The position numbers and the translations under genes were made by a program. A stretch of DNA of 64,000 nucleotides. It comes from Pseudorhodobacter wandonensis (lineage in GTDB: Bacteria > Pseudomonadota > Alphaproteobacteria > Rhodobacterales > Rhodobacteraceae). The notes under the pieces were generated by a model, which saw nothing but the letters and a program-made list of their open reading frames with translations, did not search any database and was not told where the DNA came from. The stretch spans positions 21,409 to 85,408 of the forward strand of contig NZ_LGHT01000027.1 of assembly GCF_001202035.1 (NCBI RefSeq). The letters are read 5' to 3'. Below, one piece after another: positions 49,915 through 60,751 of the stretch (position 1 is its first letter; the number at the start of each line of letters is the position of its first letter).

Positions 49915-49948
49915 TATATAAACTAAACTGTTCAGTTTGATTTATATA
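49915..49948. promoter_or_regulatory. 34-bp near-perfect palindrome, probable TetR operator
   Basis: Left arm TATATAAA, then AAACTG, centre TT, then CAGTTT and TTTATATA; 28 of 34 bases pair, and only the CT/GA steps and the centre break symmetry. It lies 13 bases before the start of the 54-aa peptide gene, overlapping its ribosome-binding and promoter area. TetR dimers bind such sites. Confidence 0.75.
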
Positions 49949-50045
49949 CGCCGAGTCGCGATGCGGATCAAGTACAAAGTGAACTGGCTGGTCTAGTTAT
50001 TATGTCGCGCCTTTCAGGCTTGCGCATCGGTAAGCAGGGCACTAA

Positions 50046-50063
50046 CTTGGAATCATTCTAAAG
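50046..50063. promoter_or_regulatory. Irr-type iron box before the mbfA-like gene
   Basis: CTTGGAATCATTCTAAAG, read on the other strand CTTTAGAATGATTCCAAG, matches the alphaproteobacterial ICE/Irr consensus TTTAGAA-N3-TTCTAAA with one or two changes. It ends 11 bases before the ATG, over the ribosome-binding region, a place for repression of mbfA by Irr when iron is low. Confidence 0.75.
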
Positions 50064-50074
50064 TGGAGGCAAAC

Positions 50075-51048
50075 ATGATCCCCGGCTTTTCCAACCGCCG
50101 CCGTTTTTCCGACCTGTCCGAGCAAGAGATCTTGGCGCTGGCCATTTCATCCGAAGAGGATGACGCCCGCATCTACCGCAGCTATGCCGAGGCCCTGCGC
50201 AGCGATTACCCCAATTCTGCCGCCGTTTTCGATGGCATGGCCGAAGAGGAAGACACCCACCGCCAGCGTCTGATCGATCTGCACATGGAACGGTTTGGCA
50301 AGGTCATTCCGCTGATCCGCCGCGAACATGTCGCAGGCTTTTACGCCCGCCGCCCGGTGTGGCTGACCCATAACCTCGGCTTGGAAAAAATCAGGACCGA
50401 AGCTGCGGCGATGGAAAAGGACGCGCATGATTTCTATATGCGCGCCGCTGCCAGAACCACCGATGCAGGCACCCGCAAACTGCTGGGCGATCTGGCCGCA
50501 GCCGAGGCAGCACACGAAGACCGCGCCACCGCGCTTGAGGCCAAGCATCTGGGCCAGGACGCCCGTTCCGAAGAAGACCAGAACGCCCACCGCCAATTCG
50601 TGCTGACTTGGGTACAGCCGGGGCTGGCGGGCTTGATGGATGGCTCGGTTTCTACCCTTGCGCCAATCTTTGCCGTGGCCTTTGCCACGCAAAATAACCA
50701 CACGACTTTGCTGGTTGGACTGGCCGCTGCCATCGGCGCAGGTATCTCGATGGGCTTTACCGAGGCGGCATCGGATGATGGCCAGCTTTCGGGCCGTGGT
50801 TCGCCTATCAAACGGGGTCTTTCGGCCGGTGTGATGACCACTTTGGGCGGGCTTGGCCACGCGTTGCCCTACCTGATCCCCGATTTCTGGACCGCCACGG
50901 TCATCGCGATTATCCTTGTGTTCTTTGAACTGTGGGCGATTGCCTGGATTCAGAACCGCTATATGGAAACCCCGTTCCTGCGGGCGGCCTTTCAGGTGGT
51001 CTTGGGGGGCGCACTGGTGTTGGGCGCAGGTATGTTGATCGGCGCCGG

Positions 51049-51052
<4 letters not shown>
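50075..51052 (+). CDS. mbfA: Membrane-bound ferritin-like iron exporter (MbfA)
   Basis: 325 aa from ATG 50075 behind GGAGG; the GTG at 50063 is inside the operator. Residues 15-160 are a ferritin-like four-helix domain with carboxylate motifs EEDDARIY and EEEDTHRQRL, then EAAMEKDAHDFY and AEAAHEDRA. Residues 190-325 are a VIT1-type membrane domain with about five helices (GLAGLMDGSVSTLAPIFAVAFA, TEAASDDGQL). MbfA exports iron and protects against iron-linked oxidative damage. The neighbours OxyR and KatG fit. Confidence 0.9.
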
Positions 51053-54231
<3,179 letters not shown>

Positions 54232-54251
54232 GCTCGCGATAGCTGAAACAG

Positions 54252-54281
54252 AAAATGCCGGGCCAAGCGCCCGGCATTTTT
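54252..54281 (+). terminator. Terminator of katG
   Basis: AAAATGCCGGGC/GCCCGGCATTTT, a 12-bp stem around CAAGC, followed by TTTTTA in part. It begins 21 bases after the katG stop. Confidence 0.9.
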
Positions 54282-54376
54282 ATGGCCTGTAAGGCAGTGT
54301 GTACGGGTTAAGATCAGGTTAATTTCTTTCCCGTAACCCTTGTAAATCAACGCTTTAGCAAAACGTCCGCGCGCGG

Positions 54377-54805
54377 TCAGGCGTTCTTGGCCATTGCGTC
54401 CAACTGCCCGCGCAACCCTTCCAGCTGATAGCCAAACCGGCCCGGAATCGCGATCAATTCATCGGTCGGCATTTGCCCCGCATGGGCCAGCGCCCAGCAA
54501 ATCGAAGACCGGTTCCCCGAGGCACAATAGGCCAGAACAGGCCCCCCCGCCGCCTTGATCGCGTCTGCCTGCTGGGTCACGTTTTCCATCGTCATCATGC
54601 CGCCGATAATCGGGTTGGCAAAAAACGCCAGCCCCGCCGCCTCGGCCGCGCTCTGCATCGTAATCGTGTGCAAATTTGGCGGAATTTCCGCATCGGGGCG
54701 GTTATCAATCACCGCAACATATCCCGCGGCCTTGATCGCGGCCAGATCCGCAGTCTCAATCTGCGGGGATACGGAATAGGTCGGGGTCAGCGCACGAATA
54801 TCCAT
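54377..54805 (-). CDS. TIGR01244 sulfur transferase (beta-lactamase-hydrolase-like, DUF442)
   Basis: 142 aa from ATG 54805 (an ATG at 54808 is equally in frame; AAGGA spacing favours the second). Phosphatase-like fold with the catalytic loop YCASGNRSS. Proteins of this family are the sulfur-transfer half of BLH, which handle persulfides together with an ETHE1-like dioxygenase. It starts in a TGATG/ATGATG overlap with the stop of the YeeE-type gene upstream, so all three are one operon. Confidence 0.88.
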   Translation of the reverse strand: MDIRALTPTYSVSPQIETADLAAIKAAGYVAVIDNRPDAEIPPNLHTITMQSAAEAAGLAFFANPIIGGMMTMENVTQQADAIKAAGGPVLAYCASGNRSSICWALAHAGQMPTDELIAIPGRFGYQLEGLRGQLDAMAKNA

Positions 54806-55254
54806 CATATTTCCTTAAGTTGAGTCGAGCGAATTTCGATTTTTCGACGTATCGGTGGTGCTACATACATCCCCGCAGCCATGGCAACAAGGAACAGCAA
54901 CCCACCCCAGCCGCCAAAGGTCGCCGAGGCCATCGCCGGGCCAGGGCACAGACCTGCAAGCCCCCAGCCCATCCCGAACAAGACTGAGCCGATCACGATA
55001 TTGGCGTCAGGATGCGCTGGGCTGCTGGCCATGGGCAAAGGATCGCCCAGCACAGCCACGCGCCGCCGCGCCGCCACCCGCCAAGCAATCGCCATCGGCA
55101 AGATCGCCCCGCCAAGCACAAAAGCCAGCGTCGGATCCCAGTTGCCAAAAACATCCAGCCAGCCTTGAACCTTGGTCGTGTCAACCATCCCCGAGATCAG
55201 CAGGCCCACCCCGAACATCGCGCCGGACAGAAAGGCAAAGAAACTGCGCTTCAT
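54805..55254 (-). CDS. pmpB: YeeE/YedE-type transporter half, DUF6691
   Basis: 149 aa from ATG 55254, overlapping the previous gene stop by one base. Four hydrophobic helices; the motif GLAGLCPGPA holds the conserved cysteine of this family, and a second GLLISGM segment is near the start. YeeE/YedE-type proteins take up thiosulfate or persulfide sulfur; the PmpA/PmpB pair is the split version. Its partner PmpA is encoded directly upstream. An in-frame extension to 55668 is rejected. Confidence 0.85.
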   Translation of the reverse strand: MKRSFFAFLSGAMFGVGLLISGMVDTTKVQGWLDVFGNWDPTLAFVLGGAILPMAIAWRVAARRRVAVLGDPLPMASSPAHPDANIVIGSVLFGMGWGLAGLCPGPAMASATFGGWGGLLFLVAMAAGMYVAPPIRRKIEIRSTQLKEI

Positions 55255-55682
55255 CAAATCACCCCCAAGACATGGCGAAAGAAGACCATCATCAGCCCGC
55301 CCCCCAGCAGGTAAAATACCGTCGCCACGATACCGCGCAGCGACAGGCGTGAAATACCGCATACCCCGTGGCCCGAGGTGCAGCCATTGGCAAGCCGCGT
55401 ACCGACGCCCACCAAAAGGCCGGCCGCGATGATCACGATCGGGTTGCTGGTGATGTTCGTTTTCACGCCGCCCATTGCCAAAGCTATGACGGCCGGCACA
55501 ATGACGAGGCCCGCAATAAAGGCAATCTTTTCTGCCGATGTTCCCTTGGCTGATCCATCCACCAGCCCGCCCAGAATGCCCGAAGCCCCCATGATGCGCC
55601 CGTTCACCAGCAAAAACAGTGCCGCCGCCGAGCCGATCAACAGCCCGCCAACCAGCCCCCAAATCCATGCCTCTTGTATCAT
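55254..55682 (-). CDS. pmpA: YeeE/YedE-type transporter half PmpA
   Basis: 142 aa from ATG 55682 behind AGAGGAAAG. Four membrane helices with the family motif GTRLANGCTSGHGVCG, which contains the transport cysteine, and GASGILGG. First gene of a three-gene operon (pmpA, pmpB, sulfurtransferase). The protein is expected in the cytoplasmic membrane, importing or exporting a small reduced sulfur compound. Confidence 0.86.
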   Translation of the reverse strand: MIQEAWIWGLVGGLLIGSAAALFLLVNGRIMGASGILGGLVDGSAKGTSAEKIAFIAGLVIVPAVIALAMGGVKTNITSNPIVIIAAGLLVGVGTRLANGCTSGHGVCGISRLSLRGIVATVFYLLGGGLMMVFFRHVLGVI

Positions 55683-55810
55683 GCTTTCCTCTGTTTTGCC
55701 GCCGCCCATCGCCGCGCAGTCAGTGTTGACCCCGTATACTGCCTTTCAAGGCATAAGAAACGAGATTTACCCCACGCATGCGGATTTGCGTAGCCGTTAG
55801 GCAACTGACC

Positions 55811-56674
55811 TTAAATGCCGTTCACAGGAACTTTCAGATAGCTCAGGCCGTTGTCTTCGGGCTCTGGCATCTGGCCTGCCCGCATGTTGACCTGCAGTGA
55901 CGGGATAATCAGCCGCGGCATTGCCAGCGTCGCATCACGGGCATCACGCATGGCTATGAATTCGTCTTTCGATTTGCCCGCGCCGATATGGACATTCAGC
56001 GCCTTTTGCGCCCCGACCGTGGTTTCCCAGGCAAATACTTCGCGGCCCGGCGCTTTGTAATCATGGCCCACGAAAATGCGGGTCTCATCTGGCAAGGCCA
56101 GAATTTTCTGCACTGAATCGAACAGGGTAGCGGACGATCCGCCGGGGAAATCGCAGCGCGCCGTGCCGAAATCGGGCATGAACAGCGTATCGCCGACAAA
56201 AGCCGCGTCATCCACTACATAGGTCAAGCAAGCCGGCGTGTGGCCCGGCGTATGCAGAACATCGGCACGCATTTGCCCGATCATAAAGCTGTCGCCTTGT
56301 TCAAACAGCTTATCGAACTGCGAGCCGTCGCGTTGAAAGCGGGTCCCTTCGTTGAACACTTTTCCAAACGTGTCTTGTACAACGGTAATCCGCTGGCCAA
56401 TTCCGATTTTACCGCCCAGTTTCTCTTGAATATAGGGCGCAGCGGAAAGGTGGTCTGCATGCACATGGGTTTCAAGAATCCATTGCAAATCAAGGCCTTC
56501 TTTGCGCGCGAATTCAACAACCGCATCTGCGGACCGAGTATCGGTGCGGCCCGAAGCATAGTCAAAATCCAACACGGAATCGATAATCGCACAGGCGCGG
56601 CCCTGAGGTTCGCGCACGACATATGTCAGGGTATTGGTGGCTTCATCAAAGAAGGCATGGATTAGCGGTTTCAT
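55811..56674 (-). CDS. Persulfide dioxygenase-like metallo-hydrolase (MBL fold)
   Basis: 287 aa. Metal-binding motif THVHADHLSAAPYIQ (THXHXDH), the second His in HTPGHTPACLTY, Asp in VGDTLFM and the final His in IFVGHDYK. These match the Blh/ETHE1 group that oxidises glutathione persulfide to sulfite. It is longer than human ETHE1. Located upstream of, and on the same strand as, the pmpA-pmpB-sulfurtransferase operon with 128 bases between, and controlled from the region at 56675-56850. Confidence 0.9.
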   Translation of the reverse strand: MKPLIHAFFDEATNTLTYVVREPQGRACAIIDSVLDFDYASGRTDTRSADAVVEFARKEGLDLQWILETHVHADHLSAAPYIQEKLGGKIGIGQRITVVQDTFGKVFNEGTRFQRDGSQFDKLFEQGDSFMIGQMRADVLHTPGHTPACLTYVVDDAAFVGDTLFMPDFGTARCDFPGGSSATLFDSVQKILALPDETRIFVGHDYKAPGREVFAWETTVGAQKALNVHIGAGKSKDEFIAMRDARDATLAMPRLIIPSLQVNMRAGQMPEPEDNGLSYLKVPVNGI

Positions 56675-56726
56675 GGATGGCCTCTGATTGCTGGGTTACG
56701 GGCATGATATATCATCCAATACACAT

Positions 56727-56742
56727 ATTTCAAGAATTGAAT
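56727..56742. promoter_or_regulatory. SqrR/BigR-like half-palindrome
   Basis: ATTT-N8-GAAT, one base away from the ATTC-N8-GAAT pattern of the persulfide sensor SqrR, in an A+T-rich patch before the metallo-hydrolase gene. The surrounding arms AATAC/GTATT extend the symmetry. No sqrR/bigR gene is in the window. Confidence 0.4.
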
Positions 56743-56850
56743 ATGTATTATCTGCCTATTTTGATATGTATCAAGCCAAATCCTGCTGGTTGTGCTAAAT
56801 TAATACGTGTCGAAAGCGGTGAAACGCCTGACCCAAAGGGAGGGGAGAAG

Positions 56851-57045
56851 ATGGATAAAGCAAAAATCAAGGCCCAGAACGACTCTTGGCCCATGCATGC
56901 AAATTCGGACAGCAAACATTTGGCGGGCTTGTTTGACGAAATGCTCGCGCTTATGGCGGTGATGCCCGGGGTCGCAAATGATCCGGGTGTGCAGATTTCG
57001 ACTGAAGAAGAAACCGAAGCGATGTTCGATAATATGCCGGTTTAG
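56851..57045 (+). CDS. 64-aa acidic protein of unknown function
   Basis: ATG at 56851 behind a strong GGGAGGGGAG site. Soluble, without cysteine; helices LAGLFDEMLALMAVMP and EEETEAMFDNMPV. An upstream open frame from 56623 lacks a ribosome site. It is divergent from the persulfide dioxygenase-like gene and shares its control region, so a place in the sulfur block is possible. I do not recognise a family. Confidence 0.6.
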   Translation: MDKAKIKAQNDSWPMHANSDSKHLAGLFDEMLALMAVMPGVANDPGVQISTEEETEAMFDNMPV

Positions 57046-57151
57046 TGCCATATTGAACCAGTTTTCAACGCGATGGTGTTGCCAAGTCTTACCAGAAGCT
57101 TGTTAATAGGCTTAGTCACAGGCGCTTGGCCTGTATTGTCTGGGCGGACCC

Positions 57152-59002
57152 ATGCTTGAAAGTACGCATCCCTTTGTCACCTTTGAACGCCGTGGCGCTG
57201 TGCAGGTGCTGTGGATAGATAGCCCGCCGGTAAACGCGCTGGGCTTTGATGTGCGTGCGGGTTTGGCCAAGGGTTTGTCCGTTGCGCTTGCAGACCCGGG
57301 GGTTCGGGCTGTGGCGATTTTGGCCTGCGGCAGTACCTTTCCGGCTGGCGCCGATATTTCCGAATTTGATCAACCGCCACAGGCACCCATGCTGCCCGAT
57401 CTGTGCGTAATGATCGAAAACAGTTCAAAACCGGTCGTTGTGGGGTTGCATGGTACGGCCTTGGGCGGCGGGCTGGAACTGGCGCTGGCGGCACATGCGC
57501 GGGTTGGCCTTGCCGATCTGCGGCTGGGCCTGCCCGAGGTCGGTTTGGGGATCTTGCCCGGAGCAGGCGGCACGCAGCGTTTGCCGCGCCTGATCGGGGC
57601 AAAGGAAGCCTTGCGTCTGATGATAACCGGCACGCCGATCCGCGCGGTTGAGGCGCTGGCCATGGGCATTCTGGATAAGGTGGTCGAGCAGGATCTGGCC
57701 GAGGCAACCGTTGCCATGGCGCTGCATCTGGCCCCTGTAACGCCGGTGCCAACGCGTGATCGGCGCGACGGCCTGCGCGACCCAAGGGCCTATATCGCAG
57801 CCATAGCCGAGGCGCGGCGCGCCAACGCTGCAGCACCCATTCCGGGGCCCGGCCGTATTATCGATTGTGTCGAGGCTGCGCAGCTTTTGCCATTTGACCA
57901 AGGGCTTGCCTTTGAAAGCGCGGCTTTTGCCGAATTGGTTGCCTCGCCCGAGGCTGAGGCGTTGCGGCACGTGTTTTTCGCCGAACGTCGCGCGGCCAAG
58001 ATGGTCGGCGCACGGGCCAAGCCGCTGCGTATTGCCCAGATCACCGTGCTGGGGGCAGGGGCCGATGGTGTTGCCTTGATCCAAGAGCTGTTGGCCGCAG
58101 GTTATGAGGTGACGCTGGTGGACATCAACGCCGATGTTCTGACCGCGGGGTTAGAGGCGATTGCGACGCGGCTTGCGGCAGGCCTCGAGGCCGGAAAAAT
58201 CACGCAGACCGAGCATGATGACCGCTGGGCGCGGCTGTTGGCGGCCTTGCCCGAGGATGAAGGCGACGCCGCGGATATACTGTTCCTGACCGGTGCCTTT
58301 CGCCAGCCCGAGGCCGATGTGCCTATGGTTGCCGTCAAGGCAGGGGCGCCGATAGTTACCATGGGGCGGGTAGGTGAGGGGGGCATCCGCGGGTTGGGGC
58401 TGGTTTTGTTGCCCGCTACCCGAAATGGCCGTTTGGCCGAGGTGTTGATCGCAGACGATACCGGCCCCGAGACGATTTCAACGCTGATCGTGTTGCTGAA
58501 ACGGATGGGCAGGTACGTGGTGCAGGGGCAAGGCTCTGGTATCACGCAGGGCCTTGCCGTGGCTTTGCAGGCAAGTCTGCAATCGCTAGAGGATCAGCAC
58601 GGCCCCGAGCCGGTTCTGAACCTGCTGGAGCGTTGGGGGATGCCGCGCGCACAAGATCGCAGCGCCCCCAAATCGCAAGGGGCGAAACAGGGGGCGGCGG
58701 CCGATCTTTGGGCAGGACTTGCCATGCCTGTGATGGGGGCGCTGGCCAATGCGGGCCTGCGGCTGGTCGGCGAAGGCAAGGCGCTGCGCCCGTCTGATGT
58801 GGATTTGGCGATGGTGGTTGGCCTCGGCTTTCCGCGTTGGGGCGGCGGGCCAATGCTTTGGGCGCAACGGCGGGGGTTGTTGGTGCTGCGCGACAATCTG
58901 AACCGCTGGGCCAATGATGCCCCCGATGTTTGGGCGCCGGCCCCTTTGCTGGATGATATGATCCGGCAGGGAATCTCGTTGGCAGACCTGAATGACGCCT
59001 AG
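57152..59002 (+). CDS. FadB-like protein with intact hydratase and degraded 3-hydroxyacyl-CoA dehydrogenase half
   Basis: 616 aa. Residues 1-190: crotonase fold with the oxyanion segments FPAGADISEF and GTALGGGLELALAAHARV, catalytic Glu in LGLPEVGLGILPGAGG. Residues 290-470: a Rossmann domain starting ITVLGAGADGVALIQELL, where the usual GxGxMG is changed and the catalytic-histidine stretch (GLHFFSP in the family) reads GLVLLPATRN, so no dehydrogenase activity is expected from this half. A helical C-terminal domain follows (GFPRWGGGPMLWA). Likely an enoyl-CoA hydratase/isomerase with a structural remnant. Confidence 0.85.
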   Translation: MLESTHPFVTFERRGAVQVLWIDSPPVNALGFDVRAGLAKGLSVALADPGVRAVAILACGSTFPAGADISEFDQPPQAPMLPDLCVMIENSSKPVVVGLHGTALGGGLELALAAHARVGLADLRLGLPEVGLGILPGAGGTQRLPRLIGAKEALRLMITGTPIRAVEALAMGILDKVVEQDLAEATVAMALHLAPVTPVPTRDRRDGLRDPRAYIAAIAEARRANAAAPIPGPGRIIDCVEAAQLLPFDQGLAFESAAFAELVASPEAEALRHVFFAERRAAKMVGARAKPLRIAQITVLGAGADGVALIQELLAAGYEVTLVDINADVLTAGLEAIATRLAAGLEAGKITQTEHDDRWARLLAALPEDEGDAADILFLTGAFRQPEADVPMVAVKAGAPIVTMGRVGEGGIRGLGLVLLPATRNGRLAEVLIADDTGPETISTLIVLLKRMGRYVVQGQGSGITQGLAVALQASLQSLEDQHGPEPVLNLLERWGMPRAQDRSAPKSQGAKQGAAADLWAGLAMPVMGALANAGLRLVGEGKALRPSDVDLAMVVGLGFPRWGGGPMLWAQRRGLLVLRDNLNRWANDAPDVWAPAPLLDDMIRQGISLADLNDA

Positions 59003-59009
59003 CCGCGCC

Positions 59010-59225
59010 CTAGCGCAGGAATATTCCCAGCACCACCAGCATCAGGCCAAGCGCTGACACGCCCAAGGCGCCCATATTGTAAATCACGACTTTTTGCAGG
59101 GCGCTGCGGATCTCTTCATCCGGCAGGCCAGAATTGCGAGCGCGCAACGCCATCCAGATACACCACGCCAGACCGGCAACCCCGATCAAGGACACGGCTG
59201 CACCGATCCATATCAAAACGTCCAT
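59010..59225 (-). CDS. Small two-helix membrane protein
   Basis: 71 aa. Helix 1 (MDVLIWIGAAVSLIGVAGLAWCIWMALRA), a polar loop with NSGLPDEEIRSALQKV, and helix 2 (MGALGVSALGLMLVVLGIFL). It is a conserved Rhodobacterales-type hypothetical protein as far as I can tell; function unknown. Convergent with the FadB-like gene, 8 bases apart. Confidence 0.75.
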   Translation of the reverse strand: MDVLIWIGAAVSLIGVAGLAWCIWMALRARNSGLPDEEIRSALQKVVIYNMGALGVSALGLMLVVLGIFLR

Positions 59226-59449
59226 TGTGCCTCCTTTTAGCGCCGCGACTGTGCGGGTTGTATGCCTGCCCTATCGAACCCGGCGGGGCCTGACAAGAGC
59301 GGCTGTCGCCGTTTGCCCATATCGCCTTTGCCAGACCACCCTTGAACGAAAAGCGCCGATCAGCAGCTTTTGGCCGCGCCACTGGAAACCCGTACTTGAA
59401 CCGCCCACGCGACCGCGCTAGGCAAGGGCTCCCTATATGTGAGGCAAAC

Positions 59450-59704
59450 ATGAGCGATCCAATCGACCAGTATTCCGTTACCGCAGACGAATTGCGGGCC
59501 TTTATCGAGCGTTTCGAGCAGTTGGACGCCGAAAAGAAAGATCTGGCAGAGCAACAAAAAGAGCTGATGGCCGAGGCCAAAGGCCGTGGCTATGATACCA
59601 AGATTTTGCGCAAAGTCGTGGCCCTGCGCAAACGCACGCCCGATGACGTTGCCGAAGAAGAGGCCGTTTTGGAATTGTACAAAGCCGCCCTTGGAATGCA
59701 GTGA
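59450..59704 (+). CDS. gapR: GapR/DUF2312 nucleoid-associated protein
   Basis: 84 aa from ATG 59450 after GAGGC. Long helix with the family sequence VTADELRAFIERFEQLDAEKKDLAEQQKELMAEAKGRGYDTKILRKVV, then a Lys/Arg-containing end. In Caulobacter GapR dimers or tetramers clamp over-twisted DNA ahead of polymerases. Length and sequence fit well. Confidence 0.9.
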   Translation: MSDPIDQYSVTADELRAFIERFEQLDAEKKDLAEQQKELMAEAKGRGYDTKILRKVVALRKRTPDDVAEEEAVLELYKAALGMQ

Positions 59705-59769
59705 TAAAACGGGCCTTCGGGCCATCTTGAACCGTTTGGATTTGTCAGCACAGGTCGCGGTTTCAGGCG

Positions 59770-60642
59770 TTACGGGGCCAGAAAATTGACCCCGTCCATC
59801 GCCATGATCCGCGACACATCCAGATCATAGGCCTCGGTGGTTCGGGTTATCAGTTCCTCGGACCAACCTTCCATTTCGATCTCAAAATCAATTTGTTCGG
59901 GCAGGGCGAATTTGTCCAGAAAGGCGGAAACCATCCGCCTGCGCTGGTCCGCGTTTTGCGGCGGGTGGCCTTGCATATAGGTGCGCATCCGCGTCATCCC
60001 GTCTTCGGACATGATCGAGGCCAGAAGATCGTCGGAGTCGGTCAATGTTACCTCGTCGCTGTGGCCGCTGACAGCCTTCAGGATTTCAGGCCAAAGCAAC
60101 GGCGTGTCTTCGTCACACCAAACGGTGATCGGCACAGTTGGGTTCGTTTCGCGCAAGGCGGCAATCAGCGTGGACCAGCGCAGGTCTTCAACCTCGACGC
60201 CTTCCATGAACTCCTCGTAATTGCGGCCATGCTGCTTTTGATACACTGCCGGAACAAAGGTAGCGGGGTTGCGGATGGCAAGGTGGAACTCTGCCTCGCA
60301 GGTGGGAAATATCTGGCAAAACGCGGCCATACGTTCCGCGCCGGAACTGTAGATGCCACCGCGCAGCGCCCCTTGCGCATAGCCAAGAAAATTGTCCCAA
60401 GACAGGATAATCCGGTCTGCCTCATCATCGGACAGGATTTGGTCCATAATCACATCCTGTGCGTCTTGGGTCGCTGTCGCGCCTTTCAGGGCCATTGCTG
60501 TATCGCGCAGCAGGGTGCGGTATTTCGCGGGGCCCGGCACAACAATGCCTTCTTCTGCCAGTGCATCCCGATTTTTCAACAGGCAGCGCAAGAGCCGCTC
60601 TTCATCCGTACAATGGGCACCAAGGTGATAAACAATACGCAT
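59770..60642 (-). CDS. Hypothetical protein resembling a sulfotransferase fold without its P-loop lysine
   Basis: 290 aa. The start IVYHLGAHCTDEERLLRCL occupies the place of a sulfotransferase PAPS loop (HIGTHKTG), but the Lys/Thr are replaced by Cys-Thr-Asp. Later blocks (ILSWDNFLGYAQGAL, FHLAIRNPATFVPAVYQKQHG) are like those of Rhodobacterales cell-surface sulfotransferase-like proteins. No signal peptide. It may not bind the usual nucleotide. Convergent with gapR. Confidence 0.6.
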   Translation of the reverse strand: MRIVYHLGAHCTDEERLLRCLLKNRDALAEEGIVVPGPAKYRTLLRDTAMALKGATATQDAQDVIMDQILSDDEADRIILSWDNFLGYAQGALRGGIYSSGAERMAAFCQIFPTCEAEFHLAIRNPATFVPAVYQKQHGRNYEEFMEGVEVEDLRWSTLIAALRETNPTVPITVWCDEDTPLLWPEILKAVSGHSDEVTLTDSDDLLASIMSEDGMTRMRTYMQGHPPQNADQRRRMVSAFLDKFALPEQIDFEIEMEGWSEELITRTTEAYDLDVSRIMAMDGVNFLAP

Positions 60643-60751
60643 CGAGGCCTTCCGGTTCGTCTTTGCTGGCGCGCCATGCGGCAGGCCAATGTGCAGCGAC
60701 TATACGGGCTTTTCTGGACAGTTAAACTGCTTTCCTATATCGCACTGTTTT

